Positions 8,424 through 21,213 of a stretch of 34,361 bases of DNA are shown piece by piece. Both the position numbers and the translations under genes were made by a program. Position 1 is the first letter of the stretch. Every line of letters begins with the position of its first letter. This DNA is from an uncultured Bacteroidales bacterium (GTDB taxonomy: Bacteria; Bacteroidota; Bacteroidia; Bacteroidales; P3), in the NCBI GenBank assembly GCA_947168665.1, contig CAMVMX010000025.1:1-34361 (forward strand). Reading direction: 5' to 3'. A model generated the notes under the pieces. That model had not been told where the DNA came from, searched no databases, and saw nothing but the letters and a program-made list of their open reading frames with translations.

Positions 8424-9476
8424 TCAATTTTGGGTTTTCCAACCTTGGGCGCGGAGTTCGATGGTGCTGTTCTGGGGAGTGACCATCACGGCGGGAGTCC
8501 CTTCTTCGGTGATGTGTCCGATGATGTGGATTTCTCGATTGTCCTTTATCTTCTCATAGTCTGTTTGGCTGATGGTGAAGAGAAGTTCGTAGTCCTCGCC
8601 CCCGTTGAGGGCATTGCTCACAGGCAACATGTTTTGGCTCATTTCTGAGCAGACGCGTGTGGTTTGATAGTCGATGGGGAGTCTCTCCTCGTAAATTTGG
8701 CAGCCACATTTGGACTGTTTGCATATATGTAGCAACTCGCTGGCCAGTCCGTCGCTCACGTCAATCATCGACGTGGGGACAATTTCTTTCTCGGCCAGCA
8801 TCTGAATGATGTCTGTGCGGGGTTCTGGCTTCAGGTAGCGTTCCAGCACGTAGTCGTAGCTGTCCAGGTCGGGTTTGAAATTGGGGTCGGCTTGATAGGT
8901 GACTTTCTCGCGTTCCAGCACCAGCAGACCGCTGTAGGCACTGCCGAGGTCGCCGCTCACGCATATCAGGTCGTGCATTCGGGCACCGCTGCGGTAAGTG
9001 ATTTTGTCGCTATCCACCTCGCCGATGGCGGTGACTGAAATTACCATCCCGATGCGGCTGCTGGCCGTGTCGCCTCCCACCAAGTCTACATCGTACCGCT
9101 CGCAGCACAGGCGGATGCCGGCATAGAGTTCTTCCATGGCTTCCACCGAGAAGCGGTTGCTTACAGCCACGCTGACCAGTATTTGGCGCGGGGTGGCGTT
9201 CATGGCGCAGATGTCGCTCAGGTTGATGGCCACGGCTTTGTATCCCAAGTGGCGCAGTGGGGTGTAGGTCATGTCAAAGTGGATGCCTTCCACCAGCATG
9301 TCGGTCGTGACGACAGTCTTCTTTTTGCCAGTACCCAGCACGGCACAGTCGTCGCCCACACCTTTGACAGTGCTCTTGTTCACGCGCCCAAAGCTGTCGG
9401 TAAGCCGTTCAATCAAGGCAAATTCGCCCAGCGACTCCAACTCGGTGCGGCCTTCCTGATATTCCAGTTTCTCCAT
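8424..9476 (-). CDS. thiL: Thiamine-monophosphate kinase
   Basis: Phosphorylates thiamine monophosphate to thiamine diphosphate, the active cofactor. 350 residues from the ATG at 9476. ATP- and Mg-binding motifs are present: GVGDDCAVL (39-47), VEGIHFD (62-68), NLSDICAMNA (85-94) and VGGDTASS (133-140). They are followed by IDVSDGLASEL and NGGEDYELLF. The frame also has an ATG at 9497. The -7 box at 9502-9509 would start the transcript around 9495, so the 9476 start (MEKLEYQEGRTELESLGEF) is preferred. First gene of a two-gene unit with pcm. Confidence 0.94.
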   Translation of the reverse strand: MEKLEYQEGRTELESLGEFALIERLTDSFGRVNKSTVKGVGDDCAVLGTGKKKTVVTTDMLVEGIHFDMTYTPLRHLGYKAVAINLSDICAMNATPRQILVSVAVSNRFSVEAMEELYAGIRLCCERYDVDLVGGDTASSRIGMVISVTAIGEVDSDKITYRSGARMHDLICVSGDLGSAYSGLLVLEREKVTYQADPNFKPDLDSYDYVLERYLKPEPRTDIIQMLAEKEIVPTSMIDVSDGLASELLHICKQSKCGCQIYEERLPIDYQTTRVCSEMSQNMLPVSNALNGGEDYELLFTISQTDYEKIKDNREIHIIGHITEEGTPAVMVTPQNSTIELRAQGWKTQN

Positions 9477-9501
9477 AGATTGTGTTTTTTGAATCAATCT
9501 G

Positions 9502-9509
9502 CAAAGATA
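9502..9509 (-). promoter_or_regulatory. -7 promoter element for thiL-pcm
   Basis: TATCTTTG on the minus strand (9509-9502) is an exact match to TAnnTTTG. No clear TTTG box lies 19-21 bp upstream. Its position decides the thiL start. Confidence 0.5.
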
Positions 9510-9593
9510 CTAAAAAAAAACCATTCAATGCGTTTTTGCTTTAAAATGGCTGCTATGTATGTCTTACATTGAACTCTCCAAGTAAATAAAAAG

Positions 9594-9624
9594 TTTGCGG
9601 AGTGCCAAATTCTTTGTATCTTTG
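9594..9624 (+). promoter_or_regulatory. Bacteroidota-type promoter of the LRR surface protein
   Basis: TTTG (9594-9597), a 19-bp spacer and TATCTTTG (9617-9624) match the consensus fully. The predicted transcript start is near 9631, only about 13 nt before the ATG at 9644. Confidence 0.7.
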
Positions 9625-9643
9625 CAACTTCAAATAGAATTTT

Positions 9644-11407
9644 ATGGTGAACTCAAATTTGCTTTGGAGCAAAGCCTTTGGTGTCCAGTGTCCGGCTGGC
9701 AGGACTAATTGGCACTCAGGCAGACGTGCCTTACGGAAAGCATGCTGTCTGATGGCTGTGATTTTGTGCTCTGTGGCCTTGCCTGCCCAAGTGTTCACAT
9801 TCACTGCGCCGAGTGGGCAGATGTTGCGGGGCACAGTGGTGGGTGGTGTGGTCGAGGTGTCAAAACAGCCTGGCGCCGCCGTGTCTGGTCCGCTGGTGAT
9901 CCCCTCTACAGTGAGCGCCCTGGGGGTGACCTACAGAGTAGAGCGCATCGGGTCCTTTGCGGCTACGAGTGTCACTTCATTGACTTTGCCCAGCTCGGTG
10001 CGGCGGCTGGCTGATGAGGCTTTTAGAGGTTGCCCGTTCTTGTCGCAGGTCAGTCTGGGCGATTCGGTACGCTCCATTGGCCGCTATGCTTTTTACCGCT
10101 GTGCTGCTCTGCAGGGCATTACGCTGCCTCCGTTGTTGGATTCGGTTGGAGCGTACGCTTTTGCGGAGTGCAGTCTCTTGGCCGACACGCTGGTCATCCC
10201 CGACTCCACACAGGTAGTGGGACGCAATGCTTTCTGCCAGTGTCGGCAGCTGAGGGTAGTATGTATAGGGCAAAGGTTGCGCCGGATTGCCGACGAGTGC
10301 TTTGCCTATTGCGACTCGCTGGCCATGCTTGATTTGGGCACGGCTGTCGATACGTTGGGTTCGGGTGCTTTCTTTGGCTGCTACAATTTAAGGTCTGTCC
10401 AGTTGCCCGAAGGACTCTTGTCCTTGGGAAGCGGCTGCTTTGAGTCATGCACCCAATTGCGTACCCTTACAGTCCCCGACAGTGTCCAAGCCATCGGCGC
10501 CTACGCTTTCAGTTTGTGTTCGTCCTTGGAAAGTATACAAGTCGGAGTTGGGGTGGCGGCCATTGGGCGTTATGCCTTCGATAGGTGCTTCAATCTCGAT
10601 AGTTTCTTTTTTATGTCCCCCATCCCTCCAGCCATCGAGGCAAATACTTTCAGCAATACCGCTGCCGACAAGGTGTTTGTTGTCCCGTGCCTTTCGGCGG
10701 ATGCTTATAGCCGGGCATGGGGGTCGGGCTATCAATATGCTGAGCCTGCTCCCGGAGTACACCTGAGTGTGACTACGTCCGACTCCTTGCAGGGGCTGGC
10801 CGAGTTGCTTTCCGGGGTCCGTTGCGACTCCTCGGCTGTTGTGCTGGCCTCACCCTCAAGAGGGTATCGCTTTTGGCAGTGGAGCAATGGTAGCGTGGCA
10901 AACCCCGACACCCTGCAACTTACAGGCGACTCTGTGTTGTCGGCACTCTTTTCCCCCCAAGTGTATCGTTTGCATGTCGAGGCGAACAATAACCAATGGG
11001 GTTCCGTTTCGGGTGGGGGAGAGTACGACTACGGCTCCATTGTCGACATTGAGGCTATTGCCAATGCGGGCTATCGCTTCATTCAATGGATAGACGGTTG
11101 CTCCGACAATCCCCGGCAGGTGGCAGTGGAGAGCGACACTACATTCACAGCTCTGTTTGCAGGGCTGGAGTCTGTCGGAGGGGAAGAGGATGACCGCTCA
11201 TTGAGGGTATTCGTCGAAGGGGCCGCAGGGCAAAGGGTGATAGTGATAGAGGGGGCTGAGGGCTTCCCGGTTGAAGTAATCGACCGTTTAGGCCGCCGGA
11301 TAGTGGCCTTGCCTCATGTCAGTGGGCGGCTGGCGGTTCCGCTTAAGGCTGTGGGACTCTATCTGGTGCGGGTGGGAGAACGCACCACTGCGGTTGTCAA
11401 TCAGTGA
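9644..11407 (+). CDS. Secreted BspA-like leucine-rich repeat protein (LRR_5) with bacterial repeat domains and probable type IX secretion tail
   Basis: 587 residues. A hydrophobic export signal with a long basic N-region ends near ALPAQ (46-50). An ATG at 9752 would give a shorter, more ordinary signal peptide. Residues about 90-340 are LRR_5 repeats of about 23 residues (I-G-x-Y-A-F-x-x-C-x-x-L), as in BspA surface proteins that bind host or bacterial partners. Residues about 375-505 hold two InlB-B-like 'bacterial repeat' modules (GYRFWQWSNGS and GYRFIQWIDGCSDNP, each followed by a T-F-T-A-L-F-type strand). The last 75 residues (VEVIDRLGRR...VGLYLVRVG) resemble a type A type IX secretion sorting domain. 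It converges on the PNGase F-like gene, overlapping it by 11 bp. Adhesion is inference. Confidence 0.88.
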   Translation: MVNSNLLWSKAFGVQCPAGRTNWHSGRRALRKACCLMAVILCSVALPAQVFTFTAPSGQMLRGTVVGGVVEVSKQPGAAVSGPLVIPSTVSALGVTYRVERIGSFAATSVTSLTLPSSVRRLADEAFRGCPFLSQVSLGDSVRSIGRYAFYRCAALQGITLPPLLDSVGAYAFAECSLLADTLVIPDSTQVVGRNAFCQCRQLRVVCIGQRLRRIADECFAYCDSLAMLDLGTAVDTLGSGAFFGCYNLRSVQLPEGLLSLGSGCFESCTQLRTLTVPDSVQAIGAYAFSLCSSLESIQVGVGVAAIGRYAFDRCFNLDSFFFMSPIPPAIEANTFSNTAADKVFVVPCLSADAYSRAWGSGYQYAEPAPGVHLSVTTSDSLQGLAELLSGVRCDSSAVVLASPSRGYRFWQWSNGSVANPDTLQLTGDSVLSALFSPQVYRLHVEANNNQWGSVSGGGEYDYGSIVDIEAIANAGYRFIQWIDGCSDNPRQVAVESDTTFTALFAGLESVGGEEDDRSLRVFVEGAAGQRVIVIEGAEGFPVEVIDRLGRRIVALPHVSGRLAVPLKAVGLYLVRVGERTTAVVNQ

Positions 11408-13253
11408 GCAGAATGCCGCTGACACACCAATGGCTGAACGAACCGGCCTGGGGTTCGCCTTGGGGTATAGCCACGGTGAGAGTGTGGCTGCCATAGGGAT
11501 TGAGTCCTTCGCGTCTGAAGTATTCCATCAAGTCGAAGTAGACGGGCTGCGTGGCTGTGCCGGGACACCATCCGCTGCGCGAGAAGTCGGACGAGGAGAG
11601 ACCGTTCCAGAAGTTGCCACTCACAGGGTTCCATTCGCGGTAGCGTCCGCAGTCGCTGCGCCAGGGGGTGAAGGTGAAGGCGGGTTTGCCGTCAATCAGC
11701 AGTGTATGGGTCTTGGGGTTGAATTCGTCGCCGCCGTCCCAGCCGCCGTGGCCGGTGGCTATATAGCGCAGGCGGTAGGACATGTTGGTGTCAACTATGG
11801 CAAAGCGGGCGGTAAGGCTGTCGGTGGCAAAAAGCCGACCGTAGTTTTGCCCTGCCATTTCAAGCACATTGCAGGTGTTGAAGAGCGATGAGCAGTAGCG
11901 GGTGGCGTTGCTGTCCACTTCGGCAGAGGGCGCGCCGGGGTAGGATTTGATGTCGAGGGTGACGGTGTGGCCGCCGCGGTCGTAGTTGCCAATCCAGATG
12001 CCAATCCATACTTCGCCTTGCAGCAGCGGGGCAAGGTCGGTGACTTCTTGTTTGTAGTAGGCTTCGTCCTGCCAGTCGAGGCCGTCGAGTTGCACACGGT
12101 CGTTGAACTGTCCCACGCCGAAGGGGGTGAAGAACCGCATCAGTTCGACAGGGGGCTGGTAGATGTAGGAGGAGATGAGGTATTGGCGTAGGGAGCTGAT
12201 GCCCGGGCGGATGCCTTGATAGCGTTCGCCGTTGCGCCCGATGAAGGTTGGCAGGGAGTCGGGGTGGTTGTTGATGCCGTCAAAGAAGTTGGGTTCGAGG
12301 TGGTTTTTGGCACCGGGAATGACGAAGATGGAGCCCGTGCGGTCGTAGGCGTCGCCGGTGCTGCGCTGGTGCAGTTCGAGGAAGGTCTGATAGTGGGAGG
12401 GCAGCTGGGGCAGGCGGATGCGTTTGAGGGCCAGGGTGCCGCCGGCGTAGTGGAGTACGGAGTCGAAAGGTGTGTTGGTGCGGTAGTCGCCTTCGATATG
12501 GTCGTTTTTGCCGCACCAGCACAACTGCACGCTGTCGAAAACGCGGGTGGTGACGACCATTTGCTGGCGCTTGATGTTGGAGAGTTCGCGGCTGGAGACA
12601 AGGGGTATGCGGTCGTCTAAGTAGTACTTGCTGCTGTGGGCCCGCTCGGTGCGGACCAGCTGCATGCGGCATTGGCCGTTGCGCCAAAAGCTGACCAGCA
12701 GACCGGGGAAGCGCCCATAGTAGGGCACGGGTGTAAGGCTGCGGGACTCTTTGCTCCGGGTGTTGGGGCCGCCGTGCCATATGGTTTTGAAGGGCTGCAC
12801 GTAGAACTCCAGCGTGTTGCTGTTGATGGAGCATGTGTAACGGGTGAGGCCGTTCACTTGGGCTGTGTCGAACTTGATGTCGCTGCGGCTGAAGGGGGAT
12901 GCGGTGCGGTAGTAGTCCCAGCTGTTGCCGTTGAAGAGGGCGGTGAGGTAGGTGATGGAGTCGGTGGATTCGTTGACGAAGATGTCCTCGACGGAGTAGC
13001 CCTTGATGTAGTTGCCTTTGGCATTGGCGGCATGGCGGTGGTATTCGCCGGGCAGGCGGTCGCCGGAAAGGACGAGGTACTGCCAGCTGCCGTGGATTTC
13101 TATTTGGGTGTACTGCGTGTCGATGTGCTCGCCATAGTCGTAGGTGGCGTAGACAAAGTGGTTGGCGTTTTTGGTCACTTTGACGGGATGGGTCTGGGCC
13201 GGGAGGTGGACCACGGCGACCATCAACAGGATGAGGACAAGGATTTTTCGCAT
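11397..13253 (-). CDS. Secreted PNGase F-like peptide-N-glycosidase with extra N-terminal domain
   Basis: Expected to release N-linked glycans by cleaving the Asn-GlcNAc amide bond. 618 residues with a clear signal peptide (1 to about 20). Residues about 21-215 form an extra domain containing YGRFPGLLVSF, reminiscent of GLPGLI-family proteins; it might instead be the N-terminal domain seen in some PNGase F homologues. Residues about 265-440 and 455-615 fit the two PNGase F jelly-roll domains. The strongest match is TGHGGWDGGDEF (500-511) followed by PWRSDCGRYREWNP and GLSSSDFSRSGWCPGT. Candidate catalytic acids in familiar contexts are Asp304 (AYDRTGS), Glu370 (PPVELMRF) and Glu510 (GGDEF); this assignment is from memory of the family. 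Last gene of the beta-galactosidase/CNNM/PNGase unit, 71 bp after the CNNM gene. Confidence 0.88.
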   Translation of the reverse strand: MRKILVLILLMVAVVHLPAQTHPVKVTKNANHFVYATYDYGEHIDTQYTQIEIHGSWQYLVLSGDRLPGEYHRHAANAKGNYIKGYSVEDIFVNESTDSITYLTALFNGNSWDYYRTASPFSRSDIKFDTAQVNGLTRYTCSINSNTLEFYVQPFKTIWHGGPNTRSKESRSLTPVPYYGRFPGLLVSFWRNGQCRMQLVRTERAHSSKYYLDDRIPLVSSRELSNIKRQQMVVTTRVFDSVQLCWCGKNDHIEGDYRTNTPFDSVLHYAGGTLALKRIRLPQLPSHYQTFLELHQRSTGDAYDRTGSIFVIPGAKNHLEPNFFDGINNHPDSLPTFIGRNGERYQGIRPGISSLRQYLISSYIYQPPVELMRFFTPFGVGQFNDRVQLDGLDWQDEAYYKQEVTDLAPLLQGEVWIGIWIGNYDRGGHTVTLDIKSYPGAPSAEVDSNATRYCSSLFNTCNVLEMAGQNYGRLFATDSLTARFAIVDTNMSYRLRYIATGHGGWDGGDEFNPKTHTLLIDGKPAFTFTPWRSDCGRYREWNPVSGNFWNGLSSSDFSRSGWCPGTATQPVYFDLMEYFRREGLNPYGSHTLTVAIPQGEPQAGSFSHWCVSGILLTD

Positions 13254-13324
13254 AATGTGGGTTTGATAATGGTGGGTTCTATTGTGAATGGCCTAAGCGG
13301 ATGCCGCTCTTGGGGTGGGTGGGC

Positions 13325-14410
13325 TTAGGAGTTTGATGTTTTTTCAGATTCTTGGTCGTCGGGGAGGTCGATGACTTTGAAGCGTGACTGACGCTGGTGC
13401 CAGCGGTCGAGGGCCAGCTGCCGGAGGTCGGCCACGTCGTCGCGCTCGTCCATAATCTCCAGTCCCACGATGGTTTCGATGATATCTTCGAGGGTGATGA
13501 TGCCTTGGAAGCTGCCGTACTCATCGATGACGCAGGCAATGTGCCGTTTGTTGCGGAGCATCGAGTCCCAGATTTCGGACACGGGCATTTCCTCCCGGTA
13601 CATGACGATGTCGCGTTTGATTTCGCCAAGGGTCATGTTGAACTTGTCCTCAGTTAGCAGTTCCAATGCCTCGCTGCGCAGCACATAGCCGGTGATGTAC
13701 TCGTCGCTGTCGCTGTAGACCGGTATGCGGGAGAAATGGGAATAGGTCTTGTCGCGGTAGAACTCTTTGAGGGTCATCTGCTCTGGGGCGATAGCGGCCA
13801 CGGTGGTGGGGGTCATGACGTCCTCGGCCTTGACATCGTCGAGCTTGATGACGTTCTGGATGATTTTGTTTTCGTCCTCGTCAATCACCTCTTCGTCCTC
13901 GGCCATATCGGCCATGGCGGCCACCTCCTCGCGGCTCACGGCGGCCTCGTCCTCATCGTCAGTGGCGATGGTTTTTGAAAGCTTTTCCACAATCCATACG
14001 ATGGGGAAGAGCAGGATAATGATGAGGCGCAGCGTGCGGGTGGTGAAGCCCATCAGTTTCTTCCAGTAGCGGGTGCCGATGGTCTTGGGGATAATCTCGG
14101 AGAAAACCAGGATGAGGATAGTGGTGATGGCCGAAACCAGACCGAACCACTGGCTGCCGAACACTTCAGTGGCTTGGGCTCCCACGCCAGCGGCACCGAT
14201 AGTGTTGGCGATGGTGTTGAGGGAGAGGATTGCGGCAATGGGTCGCGCGTTGTCAGTCTTGTATCGCTTGAACCGTGTGGCGGGTTTGTAGCCCTCGTCC
14301 TCGCGCATGTTGACGTATGACAGCGGGGTGGACATAAGTGTGGCCTCCAGTATCGAACAGATGAACGATATGGTCATTGCGCCCAGGAGGAATGTCAAAA
14401 GGAGTGTCAT
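13325..14410 (-). CDS. CNNM/CorC-type membrane protein (DUF21 plus CBS pair)
   Basis: 361 residues. The N-terminal DUF21/CNNM transmembrane domain (1 to about 150) has hydrophobic helices and the motif FSEIIPKTIGTRY (103-115). An acidic linker (150-180) leads to a tandem CBS pair (about 195-315), with VMTPTTVAAI and the ending DEYGSFQGIITLEDIIETIVG typical of the family. CNNM proteins mediate or regulate Mg2+ and Co2+ transport. The usual C-terminal CorC_HlyC domain is absent; only about 45 residues follow the CBS pair. It lies 43 bp after the beta-galactosidase gene and 71 bp before the PNGase F-like gene, all in one direction, but a shared function with those secreted enzymes is not obvious. 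Confidence 0.92.
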   Translation of the reverse strand: MTLLLTFLLGAMTISFICSILEATLMSTPLSYVNMREDEGYKPATRFKRYKTDNARPIAAILSLNTIANTIGAAGVGAQATEVFGSQWFGLVSAITTILILVFSEIIPKTIGTRYWKKLMGFTTRTLRLIIILLFPIVWIVEKLSKTIATDDEDEAAVSREEVAAMADMAEDEEVIDEDENKIIQNVIKLDDVKAEDVMTPTTVAAIAPEQMTLKEFYRDKTYSHFSRIPVYSDSDEYITGYVLRSEALELLTEDKFNMTLGEIKRDIVMYREEMPVSEIWDSMLRNKRHIACVIDEYGSFQGIITLEDIIETIVGLEIMDERDDVADLRQLALDRWHQRQSRFKVIDLPDDQESEKTSNS

Positions 14411-14453
14411 TTCAGTCTTTTGTGTTTAGTGGAAAATGTCTTTTGGTTTTTTA

Positions 14454-18707
<4,254 letters not shown>

Positions 18708-18741
18708 TTACTTTTATAAACATGATAATGAGTGACATGAC

Positions 18742-19221
18742 ATGGCAATGCTGACTTTGCGCCACAGCCGCCGATTCTATGAGCCGAGGCTGCCGCACCT
18801 TGTTTTTGTCGACGGCCTGTATGCCGGGACGATGCAGGGCGACGAGATGCAGTTGCTGCTGCCCGCCGGCCGCTATCGGGTGCGTGTGCAGTTCGGCGGC
18901 CGGGTGCCGCTGGGCAGGAGTGGCAGGGGAGTGGACCTCTCGGTGAGTTCGACCCTCGACGGGGTGGAGGTGCGCAGGGCGTCGACGTTGTGTTTCCACG
19001 ACCGCGAGCGGGTGTGGAATCTGCTTTTCGACTTGGATTTGGCGTTGTGGGTGGTGTCGCTCTTTGTGCCGCTGCCCAAGGTGTTCAAGCTGGTGTCCGA
19101 CCTGTTTTTTGTCGTGTGGATAGTGAGGATAGTGTTGATCCGCAAGCGTTACTACAGGATGACGGTGAGCATGGCGGACGGACCGGGCAGCCATGGACTG
19201 ACGAAAACTGAAAGGATATGA
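18742..19221 (+). CDS. Small membrane protein of unknown function, coupled to rsgA
   Basis: 159 residues; an ATG two codons downstream is an alternative start. I do not recognise a named family. Residues about 20-55 (LVFVDGLYAGTMQGDEMQLLLPAG... RVRVQFGG) look like a PEGA-type beta module. Residues about 95-135 contain two closely spaced hydrophobic segments (LALWVVSLFVPL and LVSDLFFVVWIVRIVLI), followed by basic residues (RKRYY), so the protein is probably membrane-embedded. Its TGA overlaps the rsgA ATG in an ATGA, which implies translational coupling. Confidence 0.7.
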   Translation: MAMLTLRHSRRFYEPRLPHLVFVDGLYAGTMQGDEMQLLLPAGRYRVRVQFGGRVPLGRSGRGVDLSVSSTLDGVEVRRASTLCFHDRERVWNLLFDLDLALWVVSLFVPLPKVFKLVSDLFFVVWIVRIVLIRKRYYRMTVSMADGPGSHGLTKTERI

Positions 19222-20216
19222 ATGGACTGGTGATGAGGACTACGGGCAGCTGGTACAAGGTGCTGCCCGAAGGCGAGGCGGCCGCCCCGACGGTGGACTG
19301 CCGGCTGCGCGGCAACTACAGGCTGCGCGGCAATAAGCAGACTAACCCTGTGGCCGTGGGCGACTGGGTGGAATATGCCGTGCAGGATGATGGCACGGGC
19401 GTGATAGCCGAAGTGTGCGACCGCCGCAACTATATCGTGCGCCGGGCCACCAAGCTGAGCAAGCAGACGCATGTCATTGCCGCCAATGTGGACCGCCTGT
19501 GCATTGTGGCCACGCTGGCCTTTCCGCGCACGTCGACGGGCTTTATCGACCGCCTGCTGGTGACGGCCGAGGCCTACCGGGTGCCGGCATGTATTGTTTT
19601 CAACAAGATTGACTTGCACGACGATGAGGTTTCCGCTCTTTATGAGGGGGTGAGGGCCATGTATGAGGGGGCGGGATATGCGGTGTATGGGGTGAGTGCC
19701 TTGCGCGGTGAGGGGCTGGAGCCTGTGCGCAGCATGATGGCTGGGCAGACCACGCTGTTCTGCGGCCATTCGGGTGTGGGCAAGTCGGCGCTGCTCAATG
19801 CCTTGGTGCCGGGGCTGGAGCTGAGGGTGGGCGAGGTGAGCGACTGGAGCCTGAAGGGGAAGCATACCACCACCTTTGCCGAGATGTATGGGGTGGGGGA
19901 CGGCTTTGGCGGCGGTGTGTCTGGAGCCGAGGGCTCGGCGTCGTCGGGCCGGACGGGAACAGTCGGCGGGCAGCCTACGTTTATCATTGACACGCCGGGC
20001 ATCAAAGAGTTTGGGATGGTTGATTTCAAACCCGAGGAGTTGTCGCATTTCTTCCCCGAGATGCGGGCGGTGCTGCCGCAGTGCCATTTTGCCAACTGCA
20101 CCCATCGGCACGAGCCGCGTTGCGCGGTGAAGGAGGCCGTGGAACGCGGCGAAATCAGCACCGAGCGCTATGCCAACTATCTGGGCATCATCGACCAGAT
20201 AGAGAGTGGCGAGTAG
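19218..20216 (+). CDS. rsgA: Ribosome small-subunit-dependent GTPase RsgA
   Basis: A circularly permuted GTPase that checks late 30S maturation. 332 residues: N-terminal OB fold (about 1-80), permuted G domain with G4 NKID (129-132) before G1 GHSGVGKS (183-190), the KGKHTTT switch (213-219) and G3 DTPG (258-261), then the zinc knuckle Cys289, Cys294, His296, Cys302. A Gly/Ser-rich insertion of about 20 residues (226-251) sits between the switch and DTPG; most relatives have only a few residues there. AAAGGA lies just upstream of the ATG, and the start overlaps the previous stop by 4 nt. It converges on the gpx gene, 9 bp away. Confidence 0.96.
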   Translation: MNGLVMRTTGSWYKVLPEGEAAAPTVDCRLRGNYRLRGNKQTNPVAVGDWVEYAVQDDGTGVIAEVCDRRNYIVRRATKLSKQTHVIAANVDRLCIVATLAFPRTSTGFIDRLLVTAEAYRVPACIVFNKIDLHDDEVSALYEGVRAMYEGAGYAVYGVSALRGEGLEPVRSMMAGQTTLFCGHSGVGKSALLNALVPGLELRVGEVSDWSLKGKHTTTFAEMYGVGDGFGGGVSGAEGSASSGRTGTVGGQPTFIIDTPGIKEFGMVDFKPEELSHFFPEMRAVLPQCHFANCTHRHEPRCAVKEAVERGEISTERYANYLGIIDQIESGE

Positions 20217-20225
20217 GAGAGGGGT

Positions 20226-20834
20226 TTAGAGGGCGCTGGCCACAGCCGCCTGGACGGTAGACATGGAGTTGGCCGGCTCGAACCGCCGCTTCACGTTGCC
20301 CTCGCGGTCCACCAGGAATTTGGTGAAGTTCCACTGTATGTCGCCCGGTTTCTTGCTTTTCAGCCACACGTAGAGGGGTGAGGCGTTGGTGCCGTTGACG
20401 TCGATTTTGGCGAACTGGGGGAAGGTGATGTGGTAGTGGTCGGTGCAGTAGCCGTGGATGTCGTCGTAGGAGCCGGGGGCCTGGTTGCCGAACTGGTTGC
20501 AGGGGAAGTCGAGGACCACAAAGCCGCTGTCTTTATAGAGCTGGTAGATGCGCTCAAGGTCGGTGTACTGCGGGGTGTAGCCGCATTGGGTGGCGGAGTT
20601 GACTACAAGGAGCACTTTGCCCCGGTACTGGGCGAGGGATATGCTGTCGCCGTTGCCGTCGAGGACGGAGAATTGGTAGATGTTGTCGACCGGTTCCTCG
20701 GGGATGACGGTGTCGGTGACGACGGTGTCGTTGACGGGTTGCTCTTGTGCGGGGGTGTTCTCTTTGTTGCAGCCTGGAAGGGCGACTATGGCCGCCAAGG
20801 CGAGAACCCAGCCCAAATGAAAAATGCTTCGCAT
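20226..20834 (-). CDS. Lipoprotein glutathione peroxidase (probably thioredoxin-dependent)
   Basis: 202 residues from the ATG at 20834. The frame is open to 20879, but a -7 box at 20894-20901 leaves only about 8 nt for that longer start. The signal sequence ends in ALPGC (Cys22), a probable lipobox, so the enzyme is likely anchored in the cell envelope. Peroxidatic Cys84 is in NSATQCGYTPQ; Gln114 is in FPCNQFGNQ and Trp168/Asn169 in WNFTKF complete the site. Cys130 in IHGYCTDHY sits where thioredoxin-dependent relatives have their resolving cysteine. A Thr/Asp/Glu/Pro-rich linker follows the lipobox. It reduces peroxides. Confidence 0.92.
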   Translation of the reverse strand: MRSIFHLGWVLALAAIVALPGCNKENTPAQEQPVNDTVVTDTVIPEEPVDNIYQFSVLDGNGDSISLAQYRGKVLLVVNSATQCGYTPQYTDLERIYQLYKDSGFVVLDFPCNQFGNQAPGSYDDIHGYCTDHYHITFPQFAKIDVNGTNASPLYVWLKSKKPGDIQWNFTKFLVDREGNVKRRFEPANSMSTVQAAVASAL

Positions 20835-20893
20835 GTTGTTAATGTGTTGTTTTATTGGATTTTGTGTATTGTTATTCAATCGCTTTGCCGCGA

Positions 20894-20901
20894 CAAAAAT
20901 A
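20894..20901 (-). promoter_or_regulatory. -7 promoter element for the glutathione peroxidase gene
   Basis: TATTTTTG on the minus strand (20901-20894) fits TAnnTTTG. No good -33 box was seen. It supports the ATG at 20834 rather than 20879. Confidence 0.4.
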
Positions 20902-21148
20902 CAACTTTTTTCTGATTAATCATCTTGGTCGGTAGCGGGGCGTATCGTTTTTTCACAGTGTTTCATATTTTGCAGTGTCAAAATTGTGTAGAGAATCGCA
21001 TAGTAGGATAGGAGCGTCAGGGGCTGAAATCACGGATATATAAAATTGGTTATGAATGATGATTGTTTGCAATGTGTTGTATAATAATTTTTTGACATGT
21101 CAGTGTTATTTTTTTTTGAAAAAAAAGTGTTACTTTCGAAAAAAAATG
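20902..21148. other. AT-rich intergenic stretch without a convincing gene
   Basis: About 250 bp with long T and A runs (for example 21085-21094 and 21109-21126). A 64-codon open frame starting at 21056 is rich in Lys, Phe and Cys and crosses into the structured leader, so I do not regard it as coding. No tRNA or known motif was recognised. Confidence 0.5.
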
Positions 21149-21156
21149 TATTTTTG
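21149..21156 (+). promoter_or_regulatory. Possible -7 element of the structured leader and protease operon
   Basis: TATTTTTG followed by GCAGTCGC. This fits TAnnTTTG but lacks a TTTG box at the normal distance. Transcription from here would begin near 21163 and give a leader of about 300 nt to the ATG at 21462. Confidence 0.4.
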
Positions 21157-21213
21157 CAGTCGCAAATCAAAAGGAAGATTTGTATTGAGAAAGCGCATTT
21201 TCTCTTTATTTCG

